Source of the DNA: Solimonas marina
GTDB taxonomy: Bacteria; Pseudomonadota; Gammaproteobacteria; Nevskiales; Nevskiaceae
Assembly: GCF_012241385.1 (NCBI RefSeq)
Contig: NZ_JAAVXB010000004.1
Location: forward strand, 366,015-430,014
Direction of reading: 5' to 3'
Length of the DNA: 64,000 nt
Part shown: positions 39,940 to 48,664 of the stretch, piece after piece
Numbering within the stretch: the first letter of the stretch is position 1
Layout: every line of letters starts with the position of its first letter
The notes under the pieces: model-generated
The model's database searches: none
Told to the model about the DNA's origin: nothing
The model's input: the letters and a program-made list of their open reading frames with translations, nothing else
Program-made: the position numbers and the translations under genes

Positions 39940-39964
39940 CTAACAGGTCATGTTAGGTTAAACT
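39940..39964 (+). promoter_or_regulatory. Operator/promoter of the toxin-antitoxin pair
   Basis: Inverted repeat CTAACA-N5-TGTTAG (39940-39956), then minus-10-like TAAACT (39959-39964), 7 nt before the antitoxin ATG with no ribosome site. Such a palindrome fits autoregulation by a ribbon-helix-helix antitoxin. The surrounding 200-bp gap is locally AT-rich (about 39890-39965). Confidence 0.5.
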
Positions 39965-39971
39965 GTGCCGC

Positions 39972-40223
39972 ATGAATTTCAGTGTCCATTTCGACGACGA
40001 GACGGTCGACCGTCTGAATCAGGCGGCGGCGCGCGTCGGCCTGACGCGCAATCGCGTGATCACGCTCGCCGTGCAGGACTGGCTGGCACGCAATGAAGAG
40101 AAGGACTGGCCGGCGCTGCTGAAGCGTCATTTCAGCAATCCGGCGCCGGAGCTGGCCGAGGATACGCTGGACTTCCAGGCCTGGCGCGATGCGATGCCGG
40201 ACGGCGGGCCGGTGCGCTGGTGA
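39972..40223 (+). CDS. Ribbon-helix-helix antitoxin (VapB/CopG type)
   Basis: 83 residues. N-terminal beta strand MNFSVHFDDETVDRLNQAA and helix-turn RVGLTRNRVITLAVQDWLA are a ribbon-helix-helix DNA-binding fold; the C-terminal half (DTLDFQAWRDAM) would wrap the toxin. Its stop overlaps the toxin start by GTGA, which couples translation. Confidence 0.82.
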   Translation: MNFSVHFDDETVDRLNQAAARVGLTRNRVITLAVQDWLARNEEKDWPALLKRHFSNPAPELAEDTLDFQAWRDAMPDGGPVRW

Positions 40224-40618
40224 AGTACCTGCTCGATGCCGATGTCGTGGCCGCGGCAGTGAAGGGGCGGCTGGCGGTGGTGCTGGAGCTGCAGGCGCTC
40301 AAGCCCGGTGATGTCGCGGTGTCGGTGCTCAGCCAGGTCGAGGCGGAAACCGCGCTGCGGCTGCAGCCGACCGCGCAGGCGCGCTACGGCAGGTTGTTGA
40401 AGGAGTTCTTTGCGGCGGTGCCGTGCCTGGAGTTCGGCGCCGCCGAGGCGCAGCAGGCGGTGGTGATCGGCGCGTATCTGCGCGCCGCTGGCGAGACCCT
40501 CGCGCCGGTCGATTTGTGGATTGCGGCAACGGCGGTGGCGCGGCGGCTGACGCTGGTGACGGATCGGACATCGGCATTCGCACCGGTGCCGAATCTCGAC
40601 GTCGAGAAGTGGGTGTAG
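40220..40618 (+). CDS. PIN-domain ribonuclease toxin (VapC family)
   Basis: 132 residues, GTG start overlapping the antitoxin stop. PIN acidic residues are D6 in YLLDADVV, E41 in VEAE, D98 in APVDLWIAA and D115 in VTDRTSAF, enough for a metal-dependent ribonuclease active site. VapC toxins usually cut tRNA or rRNA. The stop codon lies inside the left arm of a large hairpin (40613-40655). Confidence 0.85.
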   Translation: MKYLLDADVVAAAVKGRLAVVLELQALKPGDVAVSVLSQVEAETALRLQPTAQARYGRLLKEFFAAVPCLEFGAAEAQQAVVIGAYLRAAGETLAPVDLWIAATAVARRLTLVTDRTSAFAPVPNLDVEKWV

Positions 40619-40655
40619 CCGCAAGCCAGTGTGCGTCGCTGGCTTGCGGCTACAC
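40613..40655. repeat. 17-bp perfect inverted repeat overlapping the vapC stop
   Basis: Arms 40613-40629 and 40639-40655 (core TAGCCGCAAGCCAG / CTGGCTTGCGGCTA) with a 9-nt loop. No T run follows, so it looks more like a REP-type element than an intrinsic terminator, though it could stabilise or end the toxin mRNA. Confidence 0.8.
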
Positions 40656-40771
40656 GACCGGCCACGGAAGGGCCGGACCGGGAGCAGTGGGGAAGGTCGT
40701 GACGCCAGGGATTGGCGCTACGGAGTTCCAGTCAAAGCAAACAACGCTCGATGCGAGCGAGAGGAATGAAG

Positions 40772-41854
40772 ATGAAGCGAGTCGTCAATTTCAGCGCCGG
40801 ACCGGCTACGTTGCCGCTTGAAGTCCTGCAGCAGGTGCAGGCCGAGCTGCTCGACTGGCAGGGCTCGGGCATGTCGGTGATGGAAATGTCGCATCGCGGC
40901 AAGGAATTCATGAGCATCGCCGCTGCCGCCGAAGCCGATCTGCGCGAAGTCGCCGGCATTCCGGCGAACTACAAGGTGCTGTTCCTGCAGGGCGGCGCCA
41001 CCGGCCAGTTCTCGTTCATTCCGATGAACCTGCTGCGCGGCAAGACTGGCGTCGACTTCGTGCTGACCGGTGACTGGGGCAAGAAGGCGGCCAAGGAAGC
41101 GGCGCGCCACGCCACGGTCAACGTCGCCGCGACCAGCGCCGATGCCAAGTTCACACAGGTGCCGGATCGCGCGAGCTGGAAGCTCGACCCGAATGCGGCC
41201 TATGTGCACGTGACGTCGAACGAGACCATCCACGGCGTCGAGTTCGCCGCCGATCCGGATACGGGTGCGGTGCCGCTGGTTGCCGACATGTCGTCGAACA
41301 TCCTGTCGCGCCCGTTCGACGTGTCCAAGTACGGTCTGATTTATGCCGGTGCGCAGAAGAACATTGGCCCGGCCGGCTTGACCATCGTCGTCGTCCGCGA
41401 CGATCTGATCGGGCAGGCGGCGCCGCTGACGCCGGGCATCTTCGACTACCAGCAGATGGCCGACAGCGAGTCGATGCTGAACACGCCGCCGTGCTTTGCC
41501 TGGTACGTCTCGGGCCTGGTCTTCAAGTGGATCAAGGCCAACGGCGGTCTGGCCGGCGTCGGTGAGCGCAACGCGGCCAAGGCCAAGCTGCTCTACGACT
41601 ACATCGACAGCCAGGACTTCTATCGCAACCCGGTCGCCAAGGCGGACCGCTCGCGCATGAATGTGCCGTTCACGTTGGCCAATGCCGAACTCGACGCCGA
41701 GTTCCTGAAGGGCGCCAAGGCGGCGGACCTCGATGGTCTCAAGGGTCATCGCTCGGTCGGCGGCATGCGTGCGTCGATCTACAACGCGATGCCGATCGAG
41801 GGTGTGCAGCAGCTCGTCGACTACATGAAGGAATTCGCCCGGACGCGCGCCTGA
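40772..41854 (+). CDS. serC: Phosphoserine aminotransferase
   Basis: 360-residue class V PLP aminotransferase: 3-phosphohydroxypyruvate to phosphoserine, and also the B6 precursor step. NFSAGPATLPLEVL start, active-site Lys196 in GAQKNIGPAG. ATG 40772 is chosen over ATG 40766 because GAGAGGA ends 6 nt upstream of it and length matches the family. First gene of the serine/aromatic block; serA follows 103 bp later. Confidence 0.96.
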   Translation: MKRVVNFSAGPATLPLEVLQQVQAELLDWQGSGMSVMEMSHRGKEFMSIAAAAEADLREVAGIPANYKVLFLQGGATGQFSFIPMNLLRGKTGVDFVLTGDWGKKAAKEAARHATVNVAATSADAKFTQVPDRASWKLDPNAAYVHVTSNETIHGVEFAADPDTGAVPLVADMSSNILSRPFDVSKYGLIYAGAQKNIGPAGLTIVVVRDDLIGQAAPLTPGIFDYQQMADSESMLNTPPCFAWYVSGLVFKWIKANGGLAGVGERNAAKAKLLYDYIDSQDFYRNPVAKADRSRMNVPFTLANAELDAEFLKGAKAADLDGLKGHRSVGGMRASIYNAMPIEGVQQLVDYMKEFARTRA

Positions 41855-41867
41855 CGCCGCGCATCCC

Positions 41868-41945
41868 GTGAGGCGAGAGGCGCGAGGGGTGAGGCGTAAA
41901 AGCCCCTCCGCCGTTTCGCCTCGCGCTTCCCTCCTCACGCCTTAC
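41868..41945. repeat. GAGGCG-rich inverted/direct repeats between serC and serA
   Basis: CGTGAGGCGAGAGGCGCGAGG on the left has an imperfect inverted copy ending at about 41941 (read on the minus strand CGTGAGGAGGGAAGCGCGAGG), and GAGGGG (41884-41889) pairs with CCCCTC (41903-41908). The unit resembles the GGGAGGC repeat inside ligA. Confidence 0.6.
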
Positions 41946-41957
41946 GAATAAAACGCC

Positions 41958-43133
41958 ATGTTCAAGATTCAGACTCTCAACAACATCTCCGTCAACGGCC
42001 TCGAGCGGCTGCCGCGCGACCGTTTCGAAATCGCCTCCGAGATGGCCAAGCCCGATGCGATCCTCGTGCGCTCGGCCGACATGCACAAGCTCGACATCCC
42101 GACGTCGGTCAAGGCCATCGGCCGCGCCGGTGCCGGGACCAACAACATTCCGATCGCGGCGATGAGCAAGCGCGGCGTGCCGGTGTTCAATGCGCCGGGT
42201 GCCAATGCCAACGCCGTCAAGGAGCTGGTGCTGTCGGCGATGCTGCTGACCGCGCGCAACATTCCGGCGGCGCTGGACTTCGTCAAGAAGCTCGACGGCG
42301 ACGACAAGGCGATGCACGAAGCTGTTGAAGCCGGCAAGAAGAAGTTCGTCGGCTTCGAGCTGCCGAGCCGTACGCTCGGCGTCATCGGCCTCGGCGCGAT
42401 CGGCGTCAAGGTTGCCAATGCCGCGCTCGAGCTCGGCATGGAAGTCTGGGGCTACGACCCGGCGATGACGGTGCAGAACGCCTGGCAGCTGAATTCCGGC
42501 GTGCGCCAGGCGCTGTCGGTGGACGATCTGCTGTCGAAGTCGCAGTTCGTGTCCTTGCACGTGCCCTTGCTCGATGCCACGCGCGGTCTGATCAACGCCG
42601 ATCGCATCAAGCTGATGAAGAAGCAGGCGGTGGTGCTGAACTTCGCGCGCGCGCCGATCGTCGACGAGCAGGCGGTGATCGAGGCGCTCGACGCCGGCCG
42701 CATGCATGCCTATGCCTGCGACTTTCCGTCGACCGCGCTGCAGGGCCACCCGCGCGTATTGGCGACGCCGCACCTGGGTGCGTCGACCAGCGAAGCCGAA
42801 GACAACTGCGCGGTGATGGTCGCCGACCAGATTCGCGAGTTCCTCGAACTCGGCACGATTCGCAATTCGGTCAACTTCCCGGAAGCGCAGCTGCCGATGC
42901 TGCCGGGCGCCACGCGTCTGTGTATCGTCAACCAGAACGTGCCGAACATGGTCGGCCAGATCTCGACGGCGCTGGCCAAGCGCGGTCTCAACATCGCCGA
43001 CCTGCTCAACAAGTCGCGCGGCGATCTGGCCTACACCATTGTCGACGTCGATGGTGGCGATACCGGCGAGGCGGCGCAGGAGATCGAAGCGATCCCCGGC
43101 GTGCTGGCGACGCGCGTCATCGCCGGTCGTTGA
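41958..43133 (+). CDS. serA: D-3-phosphoglycerate dehydrogenase
   Basis: 391 residues; first step of serine synthesis. NAD-binding LGVIGLGAIGVKVANAALELGMEVWGYDP, catalytic Arg in NFARAPIVDE, catalytic His in TPHLGASTSEAEDN, and a C-terminal ACT domain (about 320-391, NVPNMVGQISTALAKRGLNIADLLN) for serine feedback. Length is of the short (type II) PGDH group. Its place between serC and pheA is unlike the Pseudomonas order I remember. Confidence 0.95.
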   Translation: MFKIQTLNNISVNGLERLPRDRFEIASEMAKPDAILVRSADMHKLDIPTSVKAIGRAGAGTNNIPIAAMSKRGVPVFNAPGANANAVKELVLSAMLLTARNIPAALDFVKKLDGDDKAMHEAVEAGKKKFVGFELPSRTLGVIGLGAIGVKVANAALELGMEVWGYDPAMTVQNAWQLNSGVRQALSVDDLLSKSQFVSLHVPLLDATRGLINADRIKLMKKQAVVLNFARAPIVDEQAVIEALDAGRMHAYACDFPSTALQGHPRVLATPHLGASTSEAEDNCAVMVADQIREFLELGTIRNSVNFPEAQLPMLPGATRLCIVNQNVPNMVGQISTALAKRGLNIADLLNKSRGDLAYTIVDVDGGDTGEAAQEIEAIPGVLATRVIAGR

Positions 43134-43141
43134 ACTGGGCG

Positions 43142-43164
43142 GGCCGGCGCCTGCGGCGCCGGCC
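43142..43164. terminator. Hairpin after serA
   Basis: GGCCGGCGCC-TGC-GGCGCCGGCC, a 10-bp stem 8 nt after the serA stop without a T run. Confidence 0.35.
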
Positions 43165-43180
43165 TCGTCAAAACACGCAC

Positions 43181-43216
43181 AGGGCCGCGGATAACCGTTA
43201 AAATCCGCGGCCTTTT
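43181..43216 (+). terminator. Terminator-like hairpin containing a minus-10 before pheA
   Basis: GGCCGCGGAT (43183-43192) pairs with ATCCGCGGCC (43203-43212), followed by TTTTGCTTTT. The loop and right arm contain TAAAAT (43199-43204), a possible minus-10 for pheA. The element may end serA transcripts and start pheA ones. No Phe-rich leader peptide was found. Confidence 0.55.
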
Positions 43217-43261
43217 GCTTTTCCGGCGATCCGATTTCCCCCTTCGTTGACGAGATCCTTC

Positions 43262-44368
43262 ATGGCGGTGCCGCAGACCCTGGCCGAAGCGCGTTCGCAG
43301 ATCGACGCGATCGACGAGCAGCTTCAGACGCTCATTTCACAGCGTGCGCGCATCGCGCAGGCGGTGGCCCTGATCAAGCAGAAGATGGGCGATACCGGCG
43401 ATCATTACCGCCCGTCGCGCGAGGCGCAGGTGCTGCGTCGTGCGATGGAACGCAATCAGGGGCCGGACGGTGGCCCGCTGGCCGACGAGACCATCGCGCG
43501 TCTGATGCGCGAGATCATGTCGGTGTGTCTGTCGCTCGAATCGCCGTTGACGGTGGCCTATCTCGGCCCCGAGGGCACGTACACGCAGGCCGCGGTGCAG
43601 AAGCATTTCGGCGACAGCGTGACGGCGCGGCCGACGCGCGCCATCGACGAAATCTTTCGCGACGTCGAGACCGGCGCTGCCGACTACGGCGTGGTGCCGA
43701 TCGCCAATTCGATCGGCGGCCTGGTCAGCAGCACGCTCGACGAGTTGGTGCACACCAAGCTGCACATCTGCGGTGAGGTGGCGCTGCCGATTCATCATCA
43801 ACTGCTGTCGACGCAGAGCGCGCTCGACGGTATTCGCAAGGTTTACTCGCACGCACAGTCGTTCGCGCAGTGCCGCAAGTGGTTGGACGCGCGGCTGCCG
43901 AATGCCGAGCGCGAAGTCGTCGCAAGCAATGGCGAGGCGGCGCGCCGCGCGGCGGCCGAAGGCGACGGCGTAGCGGCGATCGCATCGCTGCAGGCCGGCA
44001 AGTTCAATGCGCTGAACATTCTGGCGTCGAACGTCGAGGACGATCCGAGCAACACCACGCGCTTCCTGGTGCTCGGCAAGCAGGAGCCGGGCGCCAGCGG
44101 CGACGACATCACGTCGATCGTGATGACCGCGCATCGCAACCAGCCGGGCGCGTTGTTCAAGCTGTTGCAGCCGTTCGCCGAGGCCGGGCTCGATCTGACG
44201 CGGCTGGAATCGCGGCAGGTGCGCGACTCGGTTGTCACCGATTACTACTTCTTCATTGATTTCGCCGGGCACGCCACCGACGAGAAGGTCCGCAACGTGC
44301 TCGAAACCGTGCGTTCGTCGGCGGCCTTCTTCAAGGTGCTCGGTTCTTATCCGCGCGCCGTGATGTGA
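43262..44368 (+). CDS. pheA: Bifunctional chorismate mutase/prephenate dehydratase
   Basis: 368 residues from ATG 43262. N-terminal AroQ chorismate mutase helices (about 1-90, IDAIDEQLQTLISQRARIAQAVALIK), dehydratase domain (about 95-275, VAYLGPEGTYTQAAVQKHFG and VVPIANSIGGLV) and C-terminal ACT domain with the Phe-binding ESRQ variant of the ESRP motif (LTRLESRQVRDSV). Makes phenylpyruvate from chorismate. The gene is followed by hisC, which can also serve as the final aromatic transaminase. Confidence 0.95.
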   Translation: MAVPQTLAEARSQIDAIDEQLQTLISQRARIAQAVALIKQKMGDTGDHYRPSREAQVLRRAMERNQGPDGGPLADETIARLMREIMSVCLSLESPLTVAYLGPEGTYTQAAVQKHFGDSVTARPTRAIDEIFRDVETGAADYGVVPIANSIGGLVSSTLDELVHTKLHICGEVALPIHHQLLSTQSALDGIRKVYSHAQSFAQCRKWLDARLPNAEREVVASNGEAARRAAAEGDGVAAIASLQAGKFNALNILASNVEDDPSNTTRFLVLGKQEPGASGDDITSIVMTAHRNQPGALFKLLQPFAEAGLDLTRLESRQVRDSVVTDYYFFIDFAGHATDEKVRNVLETVRSSAAFFKVLGSYPRAVM

Positions 44369-44389
44369 GGCCGCCGGGATTTTTCGAAC

Positions 44390-45541
44390 ATGACCATTCC
44401 GACTATGACTGACAAGACTCTCAAGTACGCCGCCGGCGGTGTCATGAGCCTGGAGGCGTATTCGCCGGGCATGCCGATCGACGAACTGCAGCGCCGCCTC
44501 GGCGTGTCGAACGCGATCAAGCTGGCGTCCAACGAAAATCCGCTGGGCATGAGCGACAAGGTCAAGGCGGCCATCGCCGCCGCCGTGGCGCGCGACAACC
44601 TGGCGCTGTATCCGGACGGCAGTGGCCATCGCCTGAAGGCCAAGATCGCTGCGATGCACGACATCGCGCTCGATCGCATCACGCTCGGCAACGGCTCGAA
44701 CGACATCATCGAACTGCTCGGCCGCGTGTTCACCGGCCCGGGCCGAGCGGCGCTGTATTCGCAACATGCGTTCGCCGTCTATTCGATCATCACGCAGGCG
44801 CAGGATGCGCGCGCGGTGATCGTGCCGGCGCGGCCGGCGACCGATGCGCAGCCTTACGGGCACGATCTGCCGGCGTTCTCCAAGGCGCTGGCGGCCAATC
44901 CGGATGTGGCGCTGGTGTTCATCGCCAACCCCAACAATCCGACCGGCACGGTGCTCGAACCGCGCGAAATCGAAGCCTTCCTGGCGACCACGCCGGCGTC
45001 GGTGGTGGTGGCGTTGGACGAGGCCTACTTCGAATATCTCGACCCGGCGCTGCGCCCGGATTCGCGTGCGCTGCTCGACCGCTATCCCAACCTGATCGTG
45101 TTCCGCACGTTCTCCAAGGCCTATGGCCTGGCCGGTCTGCGTGTCGGCTATTCGCTGTCGAGCCCGGCGCTCGCCGATGTGCTGAATCGCGTGCGTCAGC
45201 CGTTCAACAACAACAGCCTGGCGCTGCTCGCCGCCGAGGTCGCGCTCGACGATCAGGACTACGTCGCCAAGTCGGTCGAACTCAATGGCCGCGAGCGCAC
45301 GCGCCTGGCCGATGCGCTGCAGGCCAAGGGCCTGACGGTGCTGCCGTCGCAGGCCAACTTCCTGACCGTCGGTTTCGGTCGCGACGCCAAGCCGGTGCAT
45401 CAGGCACTGCTCGAACAGGGCGTCATCGTGCGTCCGCTGGCGTCGTACGAGATGCCGCAGTTCCTGCGCGTCACGGTCGGCACGCCGCAGGAAAACGACC
45501 GCTTCCTCGAAGCGCTGACCCAGGCGCTGGCGACGGCGTGA
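44390..45541 (+). CDS. hisC: Histidinol-phosphate aminotransferase (HisC2-type)
   Basis: 383-residue class I/II PLP aminotransferase with KLASNENPLG near the N terminus, NPNNPTGT, and the PLP lysine K243 in TFSKAYGLAGLRVGY. In this position, between pheA and tyrA, such enzymes are usually the second HisC copy and can transaminate phenylpyruvate and hydroxyphenylpyruvate as well as histidinol phosphate. No other his gene is nearby, which favours an aromatic role (inference). Confidence 0.9.
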   Translation: MTIPTMTDKTLKYAAGGVMSLEAYSPGMPIDELQRRLGVSNAIKLASNENPLGMSDKVKAAIAAAVARDNLALYPDGSGHRLKAKIAAMHDIALDRITLGNGSNDIIELLGRVFTGPGRAALYSQHAFAVYSIITQAQDARAVIVPARPATDAQPYGHDLPAFSKALAANPDVALVFIANPNNPTGTVLEPREIEAFLATTPASVVVALDEAYFEYLDPALRPDSRALLDRYPNLIVFRTFSKAYGLAGLRVGYSLSSPALADVLNRVRQPFNNNSLALLAAEVALDDQDYVAKSVELNGRERTRLADALQAKGLTVLPSQANFLTVGFGRDAKPVHQALLEQGVIVRPLASYEMPQFLRVTVGTPQENDRFLEALTQALATA

Positions 45542-45614
45542 ACCGGGCAGTGCAAACGGCAGCGTGCGCGTTGACGCGAACGGCTGGATTTGAAGTCGGC
45601 TTGAGCGCGGGCGC

Positions 45615-46484
45615 ATGAGCGTTCGCCATCTCGCCATCGTCGGACTCGGGCTGATCGGCGGGTCGTTCGCGCGCGCGCTGCGCGCGGCGGGCGAGGTGGG
45701 GCGCATCTTCGGCTATGACCCGGACCCGCAGCGGTGTGACGACGCCCAGCGTCTCGGCATCGTCGATGCGGTGTACGAGACCGCCGCCGACGCCGTGCGC
45801 GATGCCGATCTGGTGCTGCTCGCGGTACCGGTGCTGCATACCGGCGAGGCGCTGCAGGCCTGCCTCGGCAGTCTGCGCGACGGCGCTATCGTCACCGATG
45901 TCGGCAGTACCAAGCAGTCGGTATTGCGCGACGTCGCGGCGGTTTGCGGCGGCCTGCCGGCGTGGTTCGTCGCCGGTCATCCGATTGCCGGCACCGAGAA
46001 GAGCGGCGTCGCCAACAGTCTCACCGATCTGTTCCGCCAGCATCGCGTGATCCTGACGCCGCACGACGGTCAGGACGCGCAGGCGCGGGCGCGTGTCGCG
46101 CAGTTATGGCAGGCGGTCGGCGCGCGCGTCGTCGAAATGGATGCAGCAGCGCATGACGCGATCTTCGCGGCGACCTCGCACCTGCCGCACGTGCTCGCGT
46201 TCAGCTTTGTCGACATGCTCGATCGCCTCGACCATGCCGCCGACATCTTTCCGAACGCCGGCGGCGGGTTTCGCGACTTCACGCGCATCGCGTCGAGTTC
46301 GCCGCAGATGTGGCACGACGTGGTGCGCGCCAATGCCGACGCCGTCGGCGGTCTGCTCGATCGGCAGATCGAGGAATTGCAGCGCATCCGCCAACTGATG
46401 CGCGACGCGCGCTGGGACGAAATCCGCGAGCTGTTCGCGCGCTCGCGTGCGGCTCGCGAGCGCTATCTGGCGCAAATCGAATGA
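45615..46484 (+). CDS. tyrA: Prephenate dehydrogenase
   Basis: 289 residues; NAD-dependent oxidative decarboxylation of prephenate (or arogenate) for tyrosine. N-terminal Rossmann motif [15 protein letters not shown], substrate-binding [15 protein letters not shown] and [13 protein letters not shown]. There is no ACT or chorismate mutase domain. Its stop overlaps the aroA start (ATGA). In Pseudomonas the two are fused as I recall; here they are separate. Confidence 0.94.
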   Translation: MSVRHLAIVGLGLIGGSFARALRAAGEVGRIFGYDPDPQRCDDAQRLGIVDAVYETAADAVRDADLVLLAVPVLHTGEALQACLGSLRDGAIVTDVGSTKQSVLRDVAAVCGGLPAWFVAGHPIAGTEKSGVANSLTDLFRQHRVILTPHDGQDAQARARVAQLWQAVGARVVEMDAAAHDAIFAATSHLPHVLAFSFVDMLDRLDHAADIFPNAGGGFRDFTRIASSSPQMWHDVVRANADAVGGLLDRQIEELQRIRQLMRDARWDEIRELFARSRAARERYLAQIE

Positions 46485-47812
46485 CGATGAACGCGATGCC
46501 GCCGTTTCTCGATCTGGCGCCGATTCGTGCGGCGCGTGGCGAGCTGCGCCTGCCGGGCTCCAAGAGCGTGTCGATCCGTGCCTTGATGCTCGCGGCGCTG
46601 GCCGACGGCGAAACACGCCTGAGTGGCCTGCTCGATTCCGACGATACGCGGGTGATGCGTGAAGCGCTGAAGTCCTGCGGCGTGCCGCTGAGCGGCGACG
46701 GCGACGGCGGCTGGCGCGTGCAGGGCGCCCTGCAGTTCCCACGTCGCGAGGCCGAGATCTTCGTCGGCAACTCCGGCCTGTCGATCCGCACGCTGGTCGC
46801 GGTGCTGGCGTTCATGGGCGGGCACTACCGCTTGTCCGGCGTGCCGCGCATGCACCAACGGCCGATCGGCGATCTGGTCGACGCGTTGCGGCCGCTCGGG
46901 GCACGGATTCGCTATCTGCAGCAGGACGGCTTTCCGCCGCTGGCGATCGAACCCGCGCAAGGCCGCGCCGATGCGCCAGTGCGCGTGCGCGGCGACGCGT
47001 CCAGCCAGTTTTTGACCGGCATCCTGCAGTCGGCGCCGTTGCTGGCGCGCGAACGCGATCTGGTCATCGAAGTCGACGGCGAGCTGATCTCCAAGCCGTA
47101 CATCGATCTGAGCGTGGCGCTGATGCAGCGCTTCGGCGTGACCGTGCAGCGCGAGGTCGGCGCCAGCGGCGCGCCGCGCTTCACGGTGCCGGCCGGCGCG
47201 CGCTATCGGGCGCCCGGCGCGTTCGCGGTCGAAGGCGATGCGTCGTCGGCGTCGTACTTCCTGGCGCTCGGCGCGCTGGCCGGCGGCCCGGTGCGCGTGC
47301 TCGGCATGGGTCGCAACAGTCTGCAGGGCGATGTGCGCTTCGCCGAAGTGATGGCGGCCATGGGCGCCGAGGTCGAGCAGGGCGACGACTGGACGCAAGT
47401 CCGCTCGCCGGGATTGGCCCAGGGCTTTCGGCCCAAGGCGGTCGACGCCGACTTCAATCACATTCCCGACGCGGCGATGACGGTGGCGGTGGCGGCACTG
47501 TTTGCCGACGGCCCCAGCGTGCTGCGCAACATCGGCAGTTGGCGGGTCAAGGAAACCGACCGCATCGCGGCGATGGCGACGGAGCTGGGCAAGCTCGGCG
47601 CGACGGTCGAGGCCGGCCCGGATTATTTGCGCATCGAGCCGCCGGCGGTGCTGCGCAGCGCCGCGATCGACACCTACGACGATCACCGCATGGCGATGTG
47701 TTTCTCGCTGGCGGCCTGCGGCGGCGTACCGGTGCGCATCAACGAGCCGGGCTGCGTCGCCAAGACCTTTCCCGATTACTTCGCGCAGCTTGCTGCGCTG
47801 ACCTCGGACTGA
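46481..47812 (+). CDS. aroA: 3-phosphoshikimate 1-carboxyvinyltransferase (EPSP synthase)
   Basis: 443 residues from ATG 46481 overlapping tyrA. Motifs: [22 protein letters not shown] (PEP/S3P site), [16 protein letters not shown], the class I-type segment [17 protein letters not shown] (conserved Arg and Pro of the glyphosate loop RPIGDLV), and [13 protein letters not shown]. Sixth step of the shikimate pathway. An alternative start is ATG 46487. Confidence 0.96.
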   Translation: MTMNAMPPFLDLAPIRAARGELRLPGSKSVSIRALMLAALADGETRLSGLLDSDDTRVMREALKSCGVPLSGDGDGGWRVQGALQFPRREAEIFVGNSGLSIRTLVAVLAFMGGHYRLSGVPRMHQRPIGDLVDALRPLGARIRYLQQDGFPPLAIEPAQGRADAPVRVRGDASSQFLTGILQSAPLLARERDLVIEVDGELISKPYIDLSVALMQRFGVTVQREVGASGAPRFTVPAGARYRAPGAFAVEGDASSASYFLALGALAGGPVRVLGMGRNSLQGDVRFAEVMAAMGAEVEQGDDWTQVRSPGLAQGFRPKAVDADFNHIPDAAMTVAVAALFADGPSVLRNIGSWRVKETDRIAAMATELGKLGATVEAGPDYLRIEPPAVLRSAAIDTYDDHRMAMCFSLAACGGVPVRINEPGCVAKTFPDYFAQLAALTSD

Positions 47813-47816
47813 GGCC

Positions 47817-48521
47817 ATGACGAGCAAGACTTCCTCCGCGACGGGCCTGCCGCCCGTGATTACCGTCGACGGCCCCAGCGGCGTCGGCAAGGGGCTGGTC
47901 ACGCGCTGGCTGGCCGAGCGTCTGGGCTTTCACCGCCTCGACAGCGGCGCGCTGTACCGCATCCTGGCGCTGGCCGCGCATCGCCGGCACATCGACCTGC
48001 ACGATGCGGACACCGTGGCGGCGCTGGCGCCGGGTCTGGATATCCGTTTCGTCGGCGCCACCGAGGACGACGAAGCCATCCTCGTCGACGGTGAGGACTG
48101 GACGCACGACGTACGCAAGGAATCGACCGGCGCACTGGCGTCGATGATTGCCGCGCAGCCGTCGGTGCGTGCCGCGCTGCTGCAGCGGCAGCGCGATTTT
48201 CGCGAAGCGCCGGGGCTGATCGGCGACGGTCGCGACATGGGCACGGTGGTGTTCACCGACGCGGTGCTGAAGATCTTCATGGACGCCAGCCCCGACGAAC
48301 GCGCGCAGCGCCGGCACAAGCAGTTGAGCGCCAAGGGCATTGAGGCTAAAATCCCCGCCCTTCGCGAGGAGATTCGCGCCCGTGACGAGCGCGACCGCAA
48401 TCGCCCCATCGCCCCCCTCAAGGCCGCAGATGGAGCGGAAGTCGTTGATACGACTGGACTTCTTCCAGCTCAGGTGCTGGCAAAAATAGAAGCCCTGCTA
48501 GTGCGGTCCGGGCTGGTCTGA
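47817..48521 (+). CDS. cmk: Cytidylate kinase
   Basis: 234 residues; phosphorylates CMP/dCMP. P-loop ITVDGPSGVGKG (about 15-26), RLDSGALYR, and the lid region DGRDMGTVVFTDAVLKIF. It lies 4 bp after aroA and upstream of rpsA, the universal order. Internal sequence near 48347 may hold an rpsA promoter. Confidence 0.95.
   Translation: MTSKTSSATGLPPVITVDGPSGVGKGLVTRWLAERLGFHRLDSGALYRILALAAHRRHIDLHDADTVAALAPGLDIRFVGATEDDEAILVDGEDWTHDVRKESTGALASMIAAQPSVRAALLQRQRDFREAPGLIGDGRDMGTVVFTDAVLKIFMDASPDERAQRRHKQLSAKGIEAKIPALREEIRARDERDRNRPIAPLKAADGAEVVDTTGLLPAQVLAKIEALLVRSGLV
48333..48362 (+). promoter_or_regulatory. Possible internal promoter for rpsA inside cmk
   Basis: AAGGGC (48333-48338) and GCCCTT (48357-48362) flank TAAAAT (48347-48352). 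rpsA is known in other bacteria to have its own promoters near the cmk end. No minus-35 identified. Confidence 0.35.
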
Positions 48522-48553
48522 ACCGGGCTTTCGCGCGAAAAGAACATTGGTTG

Positions 48554-48570
48554 CGAGCTTTCGAAGCTCG
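48554..48570 (+). promoter_or_regulatory. Hairpin in the rpsA leader
   Basis: CGAGCTT-TCG-AAGCTCG, 95 nt before rpsA in the 143-bp leader (48522-48664). In E. coli S1 autoregulates by binding its own structured leader, which lacks a strong Shine-Dalgarno; here too no strong one precedes ATG 48665. Confidence 0.4.
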
Positions 48571-48664
48571 GACTTGTGGCCGGCAAGCAAGGATGCGAGC
48601 CGTTTTTTACTAGACAGGACCCCGGGCATGAAGCGAGGGGAAATCCATTTTTAACGAGTACCGA

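Noticed and set aside
43142..43261. Classic phenylalanine attenuator with leader peptide
   Set aside because: There is a terminator-like stem but no short ORF rich in Phe codons before it.
43337..45706. 789-codon minus-strand frame opposite pheA and hisC
   Set aside because: Arg/His-rich shadow frame without recognisable motifs.
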